Shown: positions 1 to 8,232, counted from the first letter of the stretch. The stretch: DNA of 33,311 nucleotides from Pirellulales bacterium (GCA_016936015.1 JAFGPV010000044.1:1-33311), one strand, 5' to 3'. Translations and numbers: made by a program. Notes: a model not told the origin generated them from the sequence alone.

Positions 1-12
1 AGCACTCTTCAT

Positions 13-43
13 GGGTTTCATCCTCCGTATGTGAATGAAACCC
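13..43. repeat. Small inverted repeat at window start
   Basis: GGGTTTCAT (13-21) is followed after 13 nt by its exact complement ATGAAACCC (35-43). It could be a terminator or operator of a gene outside the window. No T-run follows on the plus strand, so its role is undefined. Confidence 0.4.
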
Positions 44-159
44 CAAAAGTGTCCATAAGTTCCGTTATTTATGAATCACTACACTAGTTACTGGAAAAAA
101 AGCTAGAGTTGAGAAACGTTTTTGGACGTCTGTCGCCGACCCTTTTGGGGAGAAGAAAA

Positions 160-774
160 ATGTTTCTCGCTAGAATATTCCCTCAACGATCCCTTCCCGG
201 ACTGCTCTTGGTTTTCGTTCTCGCCGCCGGCGTTTCGCCGGTTTGCACGGCGAAAGAGGCCCTTGCCGGCAAACCGCAGCAAAAATCCTATTTGGACTTC
301 AACGGCCGGCATTTCTATAAAGCCTTCACCGACAGTAAAAAGAACCTGACCATGATGGAATACATCCCGCGGGGAGAAAACATCGACCACTGGAACGAGT
401 TGATGACCGTCATGGTTTTTCCCAACATCCCGAAAGAGGTCGGCGCCAAGGGATATCTGCGGGACATGGTGAAACAGTTGGAAGCGAATGATCCTCCCGC
501 TCAGTATGAAATTTTGGGAGCCAAGGATTCGAACGTGTCCGTCCTGGCGTTCCTGGTGTTGCAACAAAAACCGGCAGAGATCATCGCCGAATGGAATCTG
601 ATGCGGTTTGTTTATATCGATAACGCCGGATTGATCGTCCTCCAATACGCCAAACGCCAGTACTATCCCAACAACGATCGGTTCTCCCTTGAGATGGGAC
701 CGGAACTCCGAAAATGGCGGGCGGAGTGGCTGACGCCCTTCTTGAAAGCCGATTTCATCGAAAAACGGCAATAG
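160..774 (+). CDS. Secreted protein of unknown function
   Basis: The predicted product is 204 residues. I place the start at ATG 160 because GGGGAGAAG lies just upstream and the N-terminus then reads as a signal peptide: basic MFLARIFPQR, a hydrophobic stretch LLLVFVLAAGV, and a cleavage-like region ending near TAKEA. A TTG at 109 in the same frame would add 17 residues before the signal and looks less likely. The mature part has no membrane segment and no catalytic motif I recognise. It is mixed polar and charged, with aromatic residues typical of a compact exported domain. The next gene on this strand also encodes an exported protein, but it has its own promoter, so an operon is not implied. 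Export is inferred from the signal peptide; no function is assigned. Confidence 0.75.
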   Translation: MFLARIFPQRSLPGLLLVFVLAAGVSPVCTAKEALAGKPQQKSYLDFNGRHFYKAFTDSKKNLTMMEYIPRGENIDHWNELMTVMVFPNIPKEVGAKGYLRDMVKQLEANDPPAQYEILGAKDSNVSVLAFLVLQQKPAEIIAEWNLMRFVYIDNAGLIVLQYAKRQYYPNNDRFSLEMGPELRKWRAEWLTPFLKADFIEKRQ

Positions 775-845
775 GTGATGAACCCGTCCGGGAGCAAGGC
801 AACGATGCCGTTTCCACGCTGCACGACCCCCTCTTTGGCGGGTGC

Positions 846-874
846 TTGACAGCCCGAACCTGTTTCAATAAAAT
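846..874 (+). promoter_or_regulatory. Near-consensus sigma-70 promoter before the PEP-CTERM gene
   Basis: A perfect -35 box TTGACA (846-851) is followed by a 17-nt spacer and a -10 box TAAAAT (869-874), five of six consensus bases. Transcription would begin near 881 and run through the terminator-like hairpin at 915-942 before reaching the gene at 1060. Confidence 0.7.
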
Positions 875-882
875 CAGGTTCG
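855..882. promoter_or_regulatory. Perfect palindrome over the promoter, possible operator
   Basis: CGAACCTG (855-862) and CAGGTTCG (875-882) are exact inverted repeats separated by 12 nt. They cover the spacer, the -10 box and the expected start site of the promoter at 846-874. This is the usual geometry of a repressor operator for a dimeric regulator. No regulator gene is adjacent, so the role is inferred from placement only. Confidence 0.5.
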
Positions 883-914
883 TCTTGGGAAAATGATGGC
901 TCTCGGTCCGCATC

Positions 915-942
915 CCGCCTCAAGGAAACCGAGGCGGTTTTT
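915..942 (+). terminator. Intrinsic terminator or attenuator in the leader
   Basis: The stem CCGCCTC (915-921) / GAGGCGG (931-937) has a 9-nt loop that can itself close as GG-AAA-CC. It is followed at once by TTTTT (938-942). It lies about 35 nt downstream of the predicted start site of the promoter at 846-874 and 118 nt before the PEP-CTERM gene. It could end transcription from the upstream gene or attenuate the downstream one. Confidence 0.7.
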
Positions 943-1059
943 CATAGACCATCCATCTCTGACAAGCCGGGAACGTCGTCTTCTTGTTCTTCTCAAGCCG
1001 AACCATACCGTTTTTTTCACCTTTGGCCGATCACTTCTCAAACAAAGGGAGATCAAGCG

Positions 1060-2973
1060 ATGCGAAAGAGTATTTTATGTGCCTTCATTGCGCTGGGTGT
1101 AGTAACGATTTTTTTCGCCGCCGTGGCGCCGGCGACGGCCCAACCGCGCCCCGGACCGCCGGGATGGTTTTGGTCGGGCGTCAATTTTCCGGGTGTTGGT
1201 TATTCGAACTACAGCTTTAGACCGGGTAGCCAACCGTTTCCGAATCCCGTCCAATTCGGTTGGCTCGACTTTGAGCATGCCTGGGCCGGCCAATCGCCCA
1301 ATCCGGCAAATTATCAAGTGAGTCCGGCCGGACAACCGCCGGGCTTCGTGAACTACGGCTACGACCGGAAGGCGACCGGCAGCACGCCGGGCGTCTGGGG
1401 ATGGCCCACCGACGTTTGGAATTCCGGCAATGTCGGCGGCGGAAGCGTAGTTGCGGTCAACCAGAACGTCACTTGGCCGCTTATTTCTCCAAGCGTCTCC
1501 AACACTGTCAGTGCCGTCTCCGGCGCATCTACGGCCTCGGCCACCGCGGGTGCGACGGTGAGTTCAACGGGTTGGCCGACGTATGTCTCGGCCGGACCTT
1601 GGATCTCCGGCAGCTCGACCGGCAACGCCTACAAGTACGCCTCCTCCACGGTTCAAATGTACGCCGGGGGTTGGACTGTAGGTGGAGGTAACAGGTGGAA
1701 TTTACAATATGTTTGGAGATGGTGGTTGGGTGGGACTTCGAGCGTCGGCGGGGCGGCCGCCTCGGGTGACGCCGGAGAACTGGACGAGCCGGAATACGAC
1801 ACGGGCGCCCACCCCCCGAGTAATAAATACTTGGCGGTCGTCAACGTCCTCCGGCCGGATCAAACCCTCCTTTCCCAGGAAAGCCTGGCCGAATCTGCGG
1901 GGAGAATCGATTGGACCACGGACGGCGAAGAGGCCGTGATGGAATGGGGCGAGGAAGCAGGAGAGGGATTCCTTGCGGTCTCCAACGTGGAATACGGCCG
2001 ATTCTACGCGGACCTCACCAACGAGTGTATTGATCTCGAGGACCGCGGAATGGTGGACCTCCGCATCCATCACGGAGTCGTGACAACCTCGCGGGCCACG
2101 GGAATTTTTACCGGCATGTTGCCGCCGGTGGGAACTCCCGCCAACTTCACGATTCCTTTCCCGATAGAAGGCGATTTCGATTTTACGCTTCCCGATCCGG
2201 GAGAGGATTTTGATCTCCGATTCGATCTCTGCGCCTCCGATGACGATCTGCCGGCCGTCTGGACCGGCGACGGCGCCGACTCCAATTGGAGCGCGCAAGA
2301 AAACTGGCTCTACGCCGCGCCACCCGAGTCGAACGTTTCGCTCTATTTCAGCCAGCAATTACCGACGGGCTCCAGCCTGAGTTATAACGATCTCCCTCCG
2401 GAGACCCAGTTCAACGCCCTCGTTTTCCGAGCGGAGACGGATGTTACCTACTTTCTGCAAGGCAATTCCATCATCCTCGACGGATTGGTGGAGAACTCCG
2501 GCATTGTGACGCAAATAATCGACTTGGACCTGGTCTTGCCCCCGGAGGGCGCAACGTTCGACACCCGTCCCGGAGGCCTGGACATCGGCGGGGAAATCTC
2601 CGGCCCCGGCAGCTTGACCAAAACCGGCCCCGGCACGCTGTTTCTCATCGCCGATAACGGCTACGAAGGCCCTACGACAATCAACGAAGGCGCACTGGAA
2701 TTGGACTACTTTGCCCAGATCGCCCTTTCCTCGGGGATCGAGAACCACGCGAGCTTCCGAATACTCTGCGGCGATCACACGGTTAGCGCCATCACCGGCG
2801 AGGGCACGACCGAAGTCCTCTCGGGTTCCCTGACGACAAGCTCCATTACTCAGGGCACGCTTGTCATCGGCAGCGTTTTGGCGGCCGGTTCACCGGTGCC
2901 CGAACCGAGCACGTGGATCCTGGCGGCGCTGGCCGGACTGGGAATCCTGATGGCCATACGGCGGAGGAGGTGA
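1060..2973 (+). CDS. PEP-CTERM sorted exported protein with autotransporter-type beta-strand repeat
   Basis: The 637-residue product starts at ATG 1060, with GGGAG upstream. Residues 1-27 form a signal peptide ending ATAQ. Residues about 115-235 are rich in Gly, Ser, Ala and Trp. At about 505-548 there is an autotransporter-associated beta-strand repeat (pattern GPGSLTKTGPGTL followed by TTINEGALEL). The C-terminus is a canonical PEP-CTERM signal: VPEPSTW near 613, a hydrophobic helix (ILAALAGLGILMAI) and a terminal RRRR. Proteins with this tail are known to be processed by an exosortase and displayed on or released from the cell surface. No exosortase gene is in the window. The two exported features agree. 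The biological role is unknown; adhesion or matrix is only a guess from the repeat type. Confidence 0.85.
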   Translation: MRKSILCAFIALGVVTIFFAAVAPATAQPRPGPPGWFWSGVNFPGVGYSNYSFRPGSQPFPNPVQFGWLDFEHAWAGQSPNPANYQVSPAGQPPGFVNYGYDRKATGSTPGVWGWPTDVWNSGNVGGGSVVAVNQNVTWPLISPSVSNTVSAVSGASTASATAGATVSSTGWPTYVSAGPWISGSSTGNAYKYASSTVQMYAGGWTVGGGNRWNLQYVWRWWLGGTSSVGGAAASGDAGELDEPEYDTGAHPPSNKYLAVVNVLRPDQTLLSQESLAESAGRIDWTTDGEEAVMEWGEEAGEGFLAVSNVEYGRFYADLTNECIDLEDRGMVDLRIHHGVVTTSRATGIFTGMLPPVGTPANFTIPFPIEGDFDFTLPDPGEDFDLRFDLCASDDDLPAVWTGDGADSNWSAQENWLYAAPPESNVSLYFSQQLPTGSSLSYNDLPPETQFNALVFRAETDVTYFLQGNSIILDGLVENSGIVTQIIDLDLVLPPEGATFDTRPGGLDIGGEISGPGSLTKTGPGTLFLIADNGYEGPTTINEGALELDYFAQIALSSGIENHASFRILCGDHTVSAITGEGTTEVLSGSLTTSSITQGTLVIGSVLAAGSPVPEPSTWILAALAGLGILMAIRRRR

Positions 2974-3004
2974 GGGGACTGTCCCTGTTATTGAGTCTCG
3001 GGTA

Positions 3005-3110
3005 AAAATGTCGTATCCGCAGGTCGGAGCCGGGGCATGGTGTCCCGGTGTTTCCGGGCGGCATTTTCGGGCCGGCACGGCCCGGCTCCGATAAAACATA
3101 ACGACATTTT
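3005..3110. repeat. Nested palindromic intergenic element
   Basis: Outer arms AAAATGTCGT (3005-3014) and ACGACATTTT (3101-3110) are exact complements. Inside them lie a second exact pair, CGGAGCCGGG (3025-3034) and CCCGGCTCCG (3081-3090), and two small hairpins: CCCGG/CCGGG (3044-3058) and GGGCCG/CGGCCC (3069-3083). The element fills most of the space between the PEP-CTERM gene and coaX. It resembles a folded repetitive element more than a simple terminator, since no T-run follows the stem. Confidence 0.75.
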
Positions 3111-3123
3111 CTGAATCCAGAGC

Positions 3124-3903
3124 ATGACGCAGGGATCTCTCATCGCCATTGACGTCGGCAATGCCCGGGTCAAACTCGGGCGGTTTGGAAGTATTCCCGA
3201 CGCCGGGTTGCCCGAGCCGATGGCGGTCCTGCCATTGGACGGCGAGGCGCCGGACTGGGATGCCATTCAGGCGTGGCTCGGCAGCGAAGCGACGGCGCCG
3301 CCGCGGTGGTCGATCGCCAGTGTCAGCCGGCCGACGGCCGGGCGGCTGCTCGATTGGCTGCGGGAACACCGGCCGGACGATCCCGTGGCGCTGTTGTCCA
3401 CCGCCGATCTGCCTTTGGAAGTCCGTCTGCCGCGGCCCGACATGGTGGGCATCGACCGGCTGGCCGACGCCGTGGCCGTCAACCGGCTCCGAGAGAAGGA
3501 CCGGCCGGCGGTGATCGTGGACGTGGGCACGGCCATCACCGTGGACCTCGTCTCCGCCGACGGGACCTTCCTCGGCGGCGCGATCCTGCCCGGTCTGGCA
3601 ATGGCCGCCCGGGCGCTGCACGACTACACCGATCTCCTGCCGCTGATCGAAACGAAAGATCTATCCGCTCCGCCGCCCGCCTTGGGTCAAGACACCGAGT
3701 CGGCCATGCAATCCGGCCTCTTCTGGGGCGCCGTGGGGGCCGTCCGCCAACTGACCGACGAACTTGCCCGCTCGACAGGCTGTTCCCCCCAAGTCTTTCT
3801 CACCGGCGGCGCAGGTCCCACCGTCGCCCCGCTGATCGGCCCTCAAGCCCGACACTTCCCGCACCTTACGCTAGCCGGCATCGCGTTGGCGACTCAACGA
3901 TAA
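3124..3903 (+). CDS. coaX: Type III pantothenate kinase
   Basis: This enzyme phosphorylates pantothenate, the first step of coenzyme A synthesis, in the cytoplasm. The 259-residue length fits the CoaX family. The ASKHA-fold motifs are in order: the N-terminal phosphate-binding DVGNARVK (residues 10-17, Ala where Thr is usual in DxGNT), GIDR (108-111), the second phosphate loop DVGTA (132-136) followed by ITVD, and GGAILPG (150-156). A C-terminal FLTGGAG segment completes the nucleotide site. It starts at ATG 3124 just after the palindromic element and ends at 3903, overlapping the 3' end of a convergent membrane-protein gene by 33 nt. In some bacteria CoaX is fused to or adjacent to a biotin ligase; here it stands alone. 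Confidence 0.93.
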   Translation: MTQGSLIAIDVGNARVKLGRFGSIPDAGLPEPMAVLPLDGEAPDWDAIQAWLGSEATAPPRWSIASVSRPTAGRLLDWLREHRPDDPVALLSTADLPLEVRLPRPDMVGIDRLADAVAVNRLREKDRPAVIVDVGTAITVDLVSADGTFLGGAILPGLAMAARALHDYTDLLPLIETKDLSAPPPALGQDTESAMQSGLFWGAVGAVRQLTDELARSTGCSPQVFLTGGAGPTVAPLIGPQARHFPHLTLAGIALATQR

Positions 3904-4353
3904 CAGCAGTAATAATAGTAATCCGATACCAACTCCCACCACCTGCCCGGCATAATATGCACCCAGTCCAATCTGCCATCCCCATTGTGTTCCGAGCATC
4001 CCGAAGAGCATTCCGCAGAAATGTTGGGCCAGGAGCAGCATGATAAACCTCGAACCAGCAACGAATGCCAGAACTCCACCGGAAACCAATCCGACGATCA
4101 CACCCCACCGGCAGACGTCCGATGCGAGCAAATCATAGATTTTGTCAGTAATGACGCTGCTTCCGATGCTGTAAATGAAATTCCAAAGGAACCAGGCCCC
4201 CACGTTGCCGAAAAGACCTCCGAGGATTAATCCGATGGGAATCCATCTCGCTCGAAGGAGCAATGGCTCTCGCTTCCTGACGGTGTGCAACAGATCGCGG
4301 GATTCAGTTGGTTGCTTTGGAGATTCATAGGGATTGAGATCTTTCATCATCAT
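3871..4353 (-). CDS. NPYESP-type membrane protein of unknown function
   Basis: The product is about 160 residues. Three in-frame ATGs follow one another (4353, 4350, 4347), behind GGGGAAAGGCGGG on the minus strand, so the start is uncertain by two residues. A TTG at 4368 is less likely. The N-terminus KDLNPYESPKQP matches the NPYxSP motif that opens many otherwise unrelated planctomycete membrane proteins. Four hydrophobic segments follow (around WIPIGLILGGLFG, WGVIVGLVSGGVLAFVAG, FIMLLLAQHFCGMLFGML and VVGVGIGLLLLLLLSL). The last 33 nt overlap coaX, tail to tail. No function can be assigned; location in the inner membrane is inferred from the hydrophobic segments. Confidence 0.75.
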   Translation of the reverse strand: MMMKDLNPYESPKQPTESRDLLHTVRKREPLLLRARWIPIGLILGGLFGNVGAWFLWNFIYSIGSSVITDKIYDLLASDVCRWGVIVGLVSGGVLAFVAGSRFIMLLLAQHFCGMLFGMLGTQWGWQIGLGAYYAGQVVGVGIGLLLLLLLSLSRQRDAG

Positions 4354-4410
4354 CCCGCCTTTCCCCAATAGCGCGCCCTTTCAGGGCTTGAAGCCTGGCG
4401 TGTGGATCCG

Positions 4411-4433
4411 TTCCCCAGGGCTCCGCCCTGGGC
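4411..4433. repeat. Solo REP-like palindrome related to the atp-operon element
   Basis: The 23-nt palindrome opens TTCCCCAGGG and closes GCCCTGGGC. It matches the terminal palindromes of the 202-bp elements around the RAYT gene (27041-27063, 27772-27794) except at three central bases. A short hairpin CAGG/CCTG lies just before it, and GACCACTG-like short repeats follow up to the dapB stop. It is probably a dispersed copy recognised by the same RAYT family. Confidence 0.65.
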
Positions 4434-4491
4434 TTTCGTAGCGCGCCGCTTCGCGGCTGAACACCAACCACTGCCCACCGACCACTGTCCA

Positions 4492-5283
4492 CTACAGCCC
4501 CAGCACGTCCTTCATGCCGTACAGGCCGGGCGGCTTGCCGGGGAGGAATTTGGCGGCGGCCAGGGCACCCAGGGCGTAGCAGTCGCGGTTGGTGGCGCGG
4601 ACGGTCAGTTCGATGCTCTCGCCCAGCAGGGCGAAGACGATGGCGTGCTCGCCCGGATTGTCGCCCACCCGGAGGGCGTGGTAGCCGATTTCGTGGTGCG
4701 GCCGTTTGCCGGGCCGGCCCTCGCGGCCGTGGCGGTGCTCGGACTGGCCCATCACGCCGGCGATGATCTCGCCGAACCGCAGGGCCGTGCCGCTGGGGGC
4801 ATCCTCCTTGAAGCGGTGGTGCCGCTCGATGATCTCGACGTCGGCGTCCTTGTCCTTCAGGGCTGCCGCCGCCGTCTCGGCCAACTTCATTGTCAGGTTG
4901 ACAGCCAGGCTCATGTTCGGCGACCAGAGCATGGGGATCTCCCGGGCGGCGGCGCGGACCTTTTGCAACTGCCGGTCGTCCAGGCCGGTAGTCGCCAGGA
5001 CCAGCGGAATCTTCTTCTGGCGACAGACCTCCAGGATTTTCTCCGCGGCCTCCGGCGTCGAGAAATCCACCAGCACGTCGACGGGGGCGTCGAGCGTGGC
5101 CGACAGGGAGACGCCCAAGGCCCCGACGCCGGTAATCAGTCCGGCGTCTTCGCCCAGGCGGGGATGCCGCGGCGTGTCGAGCGCCGCGGCCACCGTCAAG
5201 TCCCGATCGACCGAGCAGAGGGCCACCAGCCGCTGGCCCATCCGGCCCGCGGCGCCGTGAATGGCAATGCGTAAGGGAGTCAT
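4492..5283 (-). CDS. dapB: 4-hydroxy-tetrahydrodipicolinate reductase
   Basis: DapB reduces 4-hydroxy-tetrahydrodipicolinate with NAD(P)H on the path to diaminopimelate and lysine, and so to peptidoglycan cross-links. The 263-residue length is typical. The N-terminal Rossmann motif is GAAGRMG (10-16), followed by VDFSTPEA (72-80) and the conserved ATTG loop (97-100). The family signature ERHHRFKEDAPSGTA (153-167) contains the catalytic His and Lys and the DAPSGT substrate loop. The ATG at 5283 gives the motif its usual distance from the N-terminus. The gene is divergent from rhaB and convergent with nothing essential; 138 nt with repeat remnants separate it from the membrane-protein gene downstream. 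Other diaminopimelate-pathway genes are not in the window. Confidence 0.96.
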   Translation of the reverse strand: MTPLRIAIHGAAGRMGQRLVALCSVDRDLTVAAALDTPRHPRLGEDAGLITGVGALGVSLSATLDAPVDVLVDFSTPEAAEKILEVCRQKKIPLVLATTGLDDRQLQKVRAAAREIPMLWSPNMSLAVNLTMKLAETAAAALKDKDADVEIIERHHRFKEDAPSGTALRFGEIIAGVMGQSEHRHGREGRPGKRPHHEIGYHALRVGDNPGEHAIVFALLGESIELTVRATNRDCYALGALAAAKFLPGKPPGLYGMKDVLGL

Positions 5284-5448
5284 ACCCGATATTTTACGGA
5301 AAACTCCCGAGGCCGGTAGGGGTAATCCGGCCGGCCCTCTTGACCCGACCGACGCAATTTAGCATGATTTTACGTACCGTTCGAGCAAAATTTGCCCCAC
5401 AGTTTCTTTTCCTACGTTCCCTTTCAGTCAACGAAAGCAGACAAGAGC

Positions 5449-6942
5449 ATGGCGGAAAAAGCATATTTGGCGATCGACATCGGGGCCTCCAGCGGGCGGC
5501 ACGTCTTGGGATTTTTCGACGGGAGCAAAATCCGGCTGGAAGAGGTCTACCGGTTCGACAACGCCCCGGTCGAAGTCCTCGGCCGCATGCACTGGGACCT
5601 GCTCGGCCAGTGGACCCACGTGCGGCAGGGCCTTGCAGCCGCCGGCGTAAAGACCCGCGGGCAAGTCGTCAGCGCCGGCGTCGACACCTGGGGCGTCGAT
5701 TTCGGGCTGCTCGGCCGCGGCGACGAGCTGTTGGGCAATCCCTACCATTACCGCGACGCCCGAACCAACGGCATCTTCGAAAAGGCCTTCGCCCGGGTCC
5801 CCCGCGAAGAGATCTTCCGCTTAACCGGACTGCAATTCATGCAGTTCAACACGCTCTTTCAGCTTTACGCCATGAAGCTGCAAGACTCGCCGCTGCTGGA
5901 GGCGGCCGAGACGATGCTGATGATGCCCGACCTGTTCCACTGGCTGATGACCGGGGTGAAGTGCAACGAGATGACCGAGGCCAGCACCAGCCAGTTTTAC
6001 AATCCGCTGACGGGCGATTGGGCGACGGATTTGCTGAAACAATTCGACCTGCCCGTCCGGATCCTCGGCCGGCTGACTCAACCGGGCACGTCGCTGGGCG
6101 CGTTGCAAAAACACCTGGCCGACGAGACGGGATTGGCCGAGACGCAGGTCGTGCTGCCCGGCACGCACGACACGGCCAGCGCCGTGCTGGCCGTCCCCGC
6201 CGCCAGCCGACCGGGCGCCACACCCGATTGGTGCTACGTCAGCCTCGGCACCTGGGCCTTGATGGGCGTCGAAGCGCCCCGGCCCGTGGTCAACGACCGC
6301 GTGCTGGAACTGAACTTCACCAACGAAGGCGGCGTGGGCGGGACCACCCGGCTGTTGAAGAACATCGCCGGGTTGTGGCTCGTGCAGGAGTGCCGCCGCG
6401 CGTGGAACGCCGCGGGCGGAAATTTTTCGTGGGAGGATCTCAACCGCCTCTCGGCGGCCGCCAAGCCGTTGCAGTCCTTCGTCAATCCCGACGCCCACGA
6501 ACTGCTCGCCCCCCGCGACATGCCGGAGGCGATCTGCGCGTTCTGCCGCCGCGCCGGCCAGCCCGTCCCCGACGACCGCGGCGCAATCCTCCGCTGCGCA
6601 CTGGAGAGCATCGCCCTGAAATTCCGCCAGGTGCTGGGCTGGTGCGAGGAGCTCAACGGCGGGCGGGTCGAGACGATCCACATCGTCGGCGGCGGGACGC
6701 AGAACCGGCAGTTCTGCCAGATGGCGGCCGACGCCTGCGGCCGCCGCGTTATGGCCGGCCCGATCGAGGCCACCGCCACCGGCAACCTGATGATGCAGGC
6801 CGTCGCCGCCGGCGACGTCGCCGACATCGCCCAGGCCCGCGAAGTCGTCCGCCGTAGCTTCACCGTCGAAGAGTACGCCCCCCAAAATCCCGCCGCCTGG
6901 GACGAAGCCTACGCGCGGTTCCAACGGGTTTTGGCATCCTGA
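5449..6942 (+). CDS. rhaB: Rhamnulokinase
   Basis: The product is a sugar kinase of the FGGY family that phosphorylates L-rhamnulose at O-1 for rhamnose or fucose-type breakdown. I use ATG 5449 (497 residues); the frame stays open upstream to a TTG at 5392, but the phosphate loop AIDIGASSGRH (8-18) then sits where expected from the ATG. Other family motifs are GVDTWGVDFGLL (77-88), YRDARTN (101-107), GTHDTASA (238-245, with the likely catalytic Asp), SLGTWALMG, NFTNEGGVGGT and GGGTQNRQFCQMAADA near 420. These strings match rhamnulokinase rather than xylulo- or glycerol kinases. No isomerase, aldolase or microcompartment gene lies nearby, so any pathway partners are outside the window. Confidence 0.93.
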   Translation: MAEKAYLAIDIGASSGRHVLGFFDGSKIRLEEVYRFDNAPVEVLGRMHWDLLGQWTHVRQGLAAAGVKTRGQVVSAGVDTWGVDFGLLGRGDELLGNPYHYRDARTNGIFEKAFARVPREEIFRLTGLQFMQFNTLFQLYAMKLQDSPLLEAAETMLMMPDLFHWLMTGVKCNEMTEASTSQFYNPLTGDWATDLLKQFDLPVRILGRLTQPGTSLGALQKHLADETGLAETQVVLPGTHDTASAVLAVPAASRPGATPDWCYVSLGTWALMGVEAPRPVVNDRVLELNFTNEGGVGGTTRLLKNIAGLWLVQECRRAWNAAGGNFSWEDLNRLSAAAKPLQSFVNPDAHELLAPRDMPEAICAFCRRAGQPVPDDRGAILRCALESIALKFRQVLGWCEELNGGRVETIHIVGGGTQNRQFCQMAADACGRRVMAGPIEATATGNLMMQAVAAGDVADIAQAREVVRRSFTVEEYAPQNPAAWDEAYARFQRVLAS

Positions 6943-6952
6943 GCGAGTTTAG

Positions 6953-6971
6953 CCCCGGCACCTGTGCGGGG
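6953..6971. other. Stem-loop after rhaB
   Basis: CCCCGGCAC and GTGCGGGG form a stem with one bulged G and a two-base loop, 11 nt past the rhaB stop. There is no T-run, so it may stabilise the 3' end or form a weak terminator. Confidence 0.35.
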
Positions 6972-7063
6972 TGCGCATAGAGTCTCAAGAAGAAAAAGCC
7001 TCCCCGATTATCCGCGACCTCCTTCTGATCGTCCGGCCAGTCGATCAATCCCGGGCAGAATAA

Positions 7064-8164
7064 TCATGGAGTTTCATCCTCTGGGGGCTTTCGGGGTCTT
7101 TTCGCCCGGCGTTTGGGTTTTCCAATCTCTCGATGCTGGTTGGTTAACTGTTGGACAGCCCGGTCGAAATCACTTGTTGGTTGTTCAGCTTCCAATTGCC
7201 GTCGTTGCTGTTCATGGAGGGTGTATTGGGCATGAGCATAGTCTTCAGCCAATTGATGGGAAATATTCCCCGCGTGTGTGAGTATTTCACGGTCGCCCAG
7301 CCGTAAAAAATCATCCAGTTTAGCAATCCAATCTGCCATGTGCATCGGCCGGTGGCCACGGGCTTGGAGTTCCGCAAAGTCAAGATAGGCCGAGACGATC
7401 AAGTTGAGTGCCTCAATTTCCTGTTGATTCAGGTAGTTTTTTGCGATGGTGACATCGGTTTTTCGGAGAGGTCCGCCGGGAGCGTTTTTCCACGAGGTCA
7501 GGCCCATGTAAGGTTTCGTCGCATCAGCCCGTTGATGGATGATCTCGGCGGCGGTATGGCCGTGAGCGGCCCAGTGCATCTTGTTCTGAACAATTTGAAA
7601 AAACTGCCGCGTCATTTCAGCATTCGGGTCGTAGTCGATACTTGTAGAGTAAATATCCGTGATTTTCTGATAAAACAACCGCTCACTGGAGCGGATATCC
7701 CGGATGCGGGCAAGCAGTTCGTCGAAATACTCCACACCGAGGGTCCGTCCAGATTTGATCCGTTCGTCGTCAAGCGTGAATCCCTTCACAAGAAGCTCGG
7801 AGAGTCGAGCAGTTGCCCACTGGCGAAAGGCCGTACCGCGGGCGGAGCGGACACGATAGCCGACTGCGAGGATGACATCGAGGTTGTAATGTTTAAGTAA
7901 ACGGCGTACAAGACGCTCCCCTTCCTGACGAACTTGTAAGTAATCCTTACAAGTTGCCGTTTCTTCCAACTCTTGGTCGTCATAAATGCTTTGGAGATGG
8001 AGAGTTATATTCTGCGGTGTTGTTTGAAACAACTCCGCCATTGCCGCCTGGGTCAACCAGACCGTCTGACCGTCCAACCGGACCTGGAGATTAGTGGCCC
8101 CGTCGCGGTAGATAAGAATTTGCCCGCCGGGTGTAGATGGAGTTGAAACTGGTTCCTCTGCCAT
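7064..8164 (-). CDS. RhuM-family protein
   Basis: The 366-residue product starts at ATG 8164. The N-terminal third has the hallmark pattern of the RhuM family: a short beta-rich lead (QILIYRDGATNLQVRLDGQTVWLTQAAMAELF is its core, residues about 15-46), then TTPQNITLHL, the CKDYLQVRQEG segment and VRRLLKHYNLDVILAVGYRVRSARGT. RhuM was named from a Salmonella pathogenicity island, and homologues are scattered in accessory regions of many bacteria. The biochemical role is not settled. The last 60 residues are highly charged (Lys, Arg, Gln), ending KPKRRAKRPRKPPEDE, which suggests nucleic-acid contact. The AT content here is higher than in the neighbours, which fits acquisition by transfer. It sits alone, with no partner toxin or antitoxin visible beside it. 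Confidence 0.85.
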   Translation of the reverse strand: MAEEPVSTPSTPGGQILIYRDGATNLQVRLDGQTVWLTQAAMAELFQTTPQNITLHLQSIYDDQELEETATCKDYLQVRQEGERLVRRLLKHYNLDVILAVGYRVRSARGTAFRQWATARLSELLVKGFTLDDERIKSGRTLGVEYFDELLARIRDIRSSERLFYQKITDIYSTSIDYDPNAEMTRQFFQIVQNKMHWAAHGHTAAEIIHQRADATKPYMGLTSWKNAPGGPLRKTDVTIAKNYLNQQEIEALNLIVSAYLDFAELQARGHRPMHMADWIAKLDDFLRLGDREILTHAGNISHQLAEDYAHAQYTLHEQQRRQLEAEQPTSDFDRAVQQLTNQHREIGKPKRRAKRPRKPPEDETP

Positions 8165-8232
8165 AGTTTTTCTCTCGCTTTCTCTTTCAACAAGAATTTT
8201 TATGAAGAGATTCGCATTTTAGCTCAGCTCCT

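Noticed and set aside
893-1102. Open frame of 69 codons from tandem ATGs
   Set aside because: It runs through a T-tailed hairpin and into the PEP-CTERM gene, with only a weak ribosome site and no protein-like composition. I treat it at most as a leader frame.
4402-5274. Long plus-strand frame of 290 codons opposite dapB
   Set aside because: It is the antisense shadow of dapB, rich in Ala, Gly, Arg and His as expected for GC-rich DNA, with no motifs.
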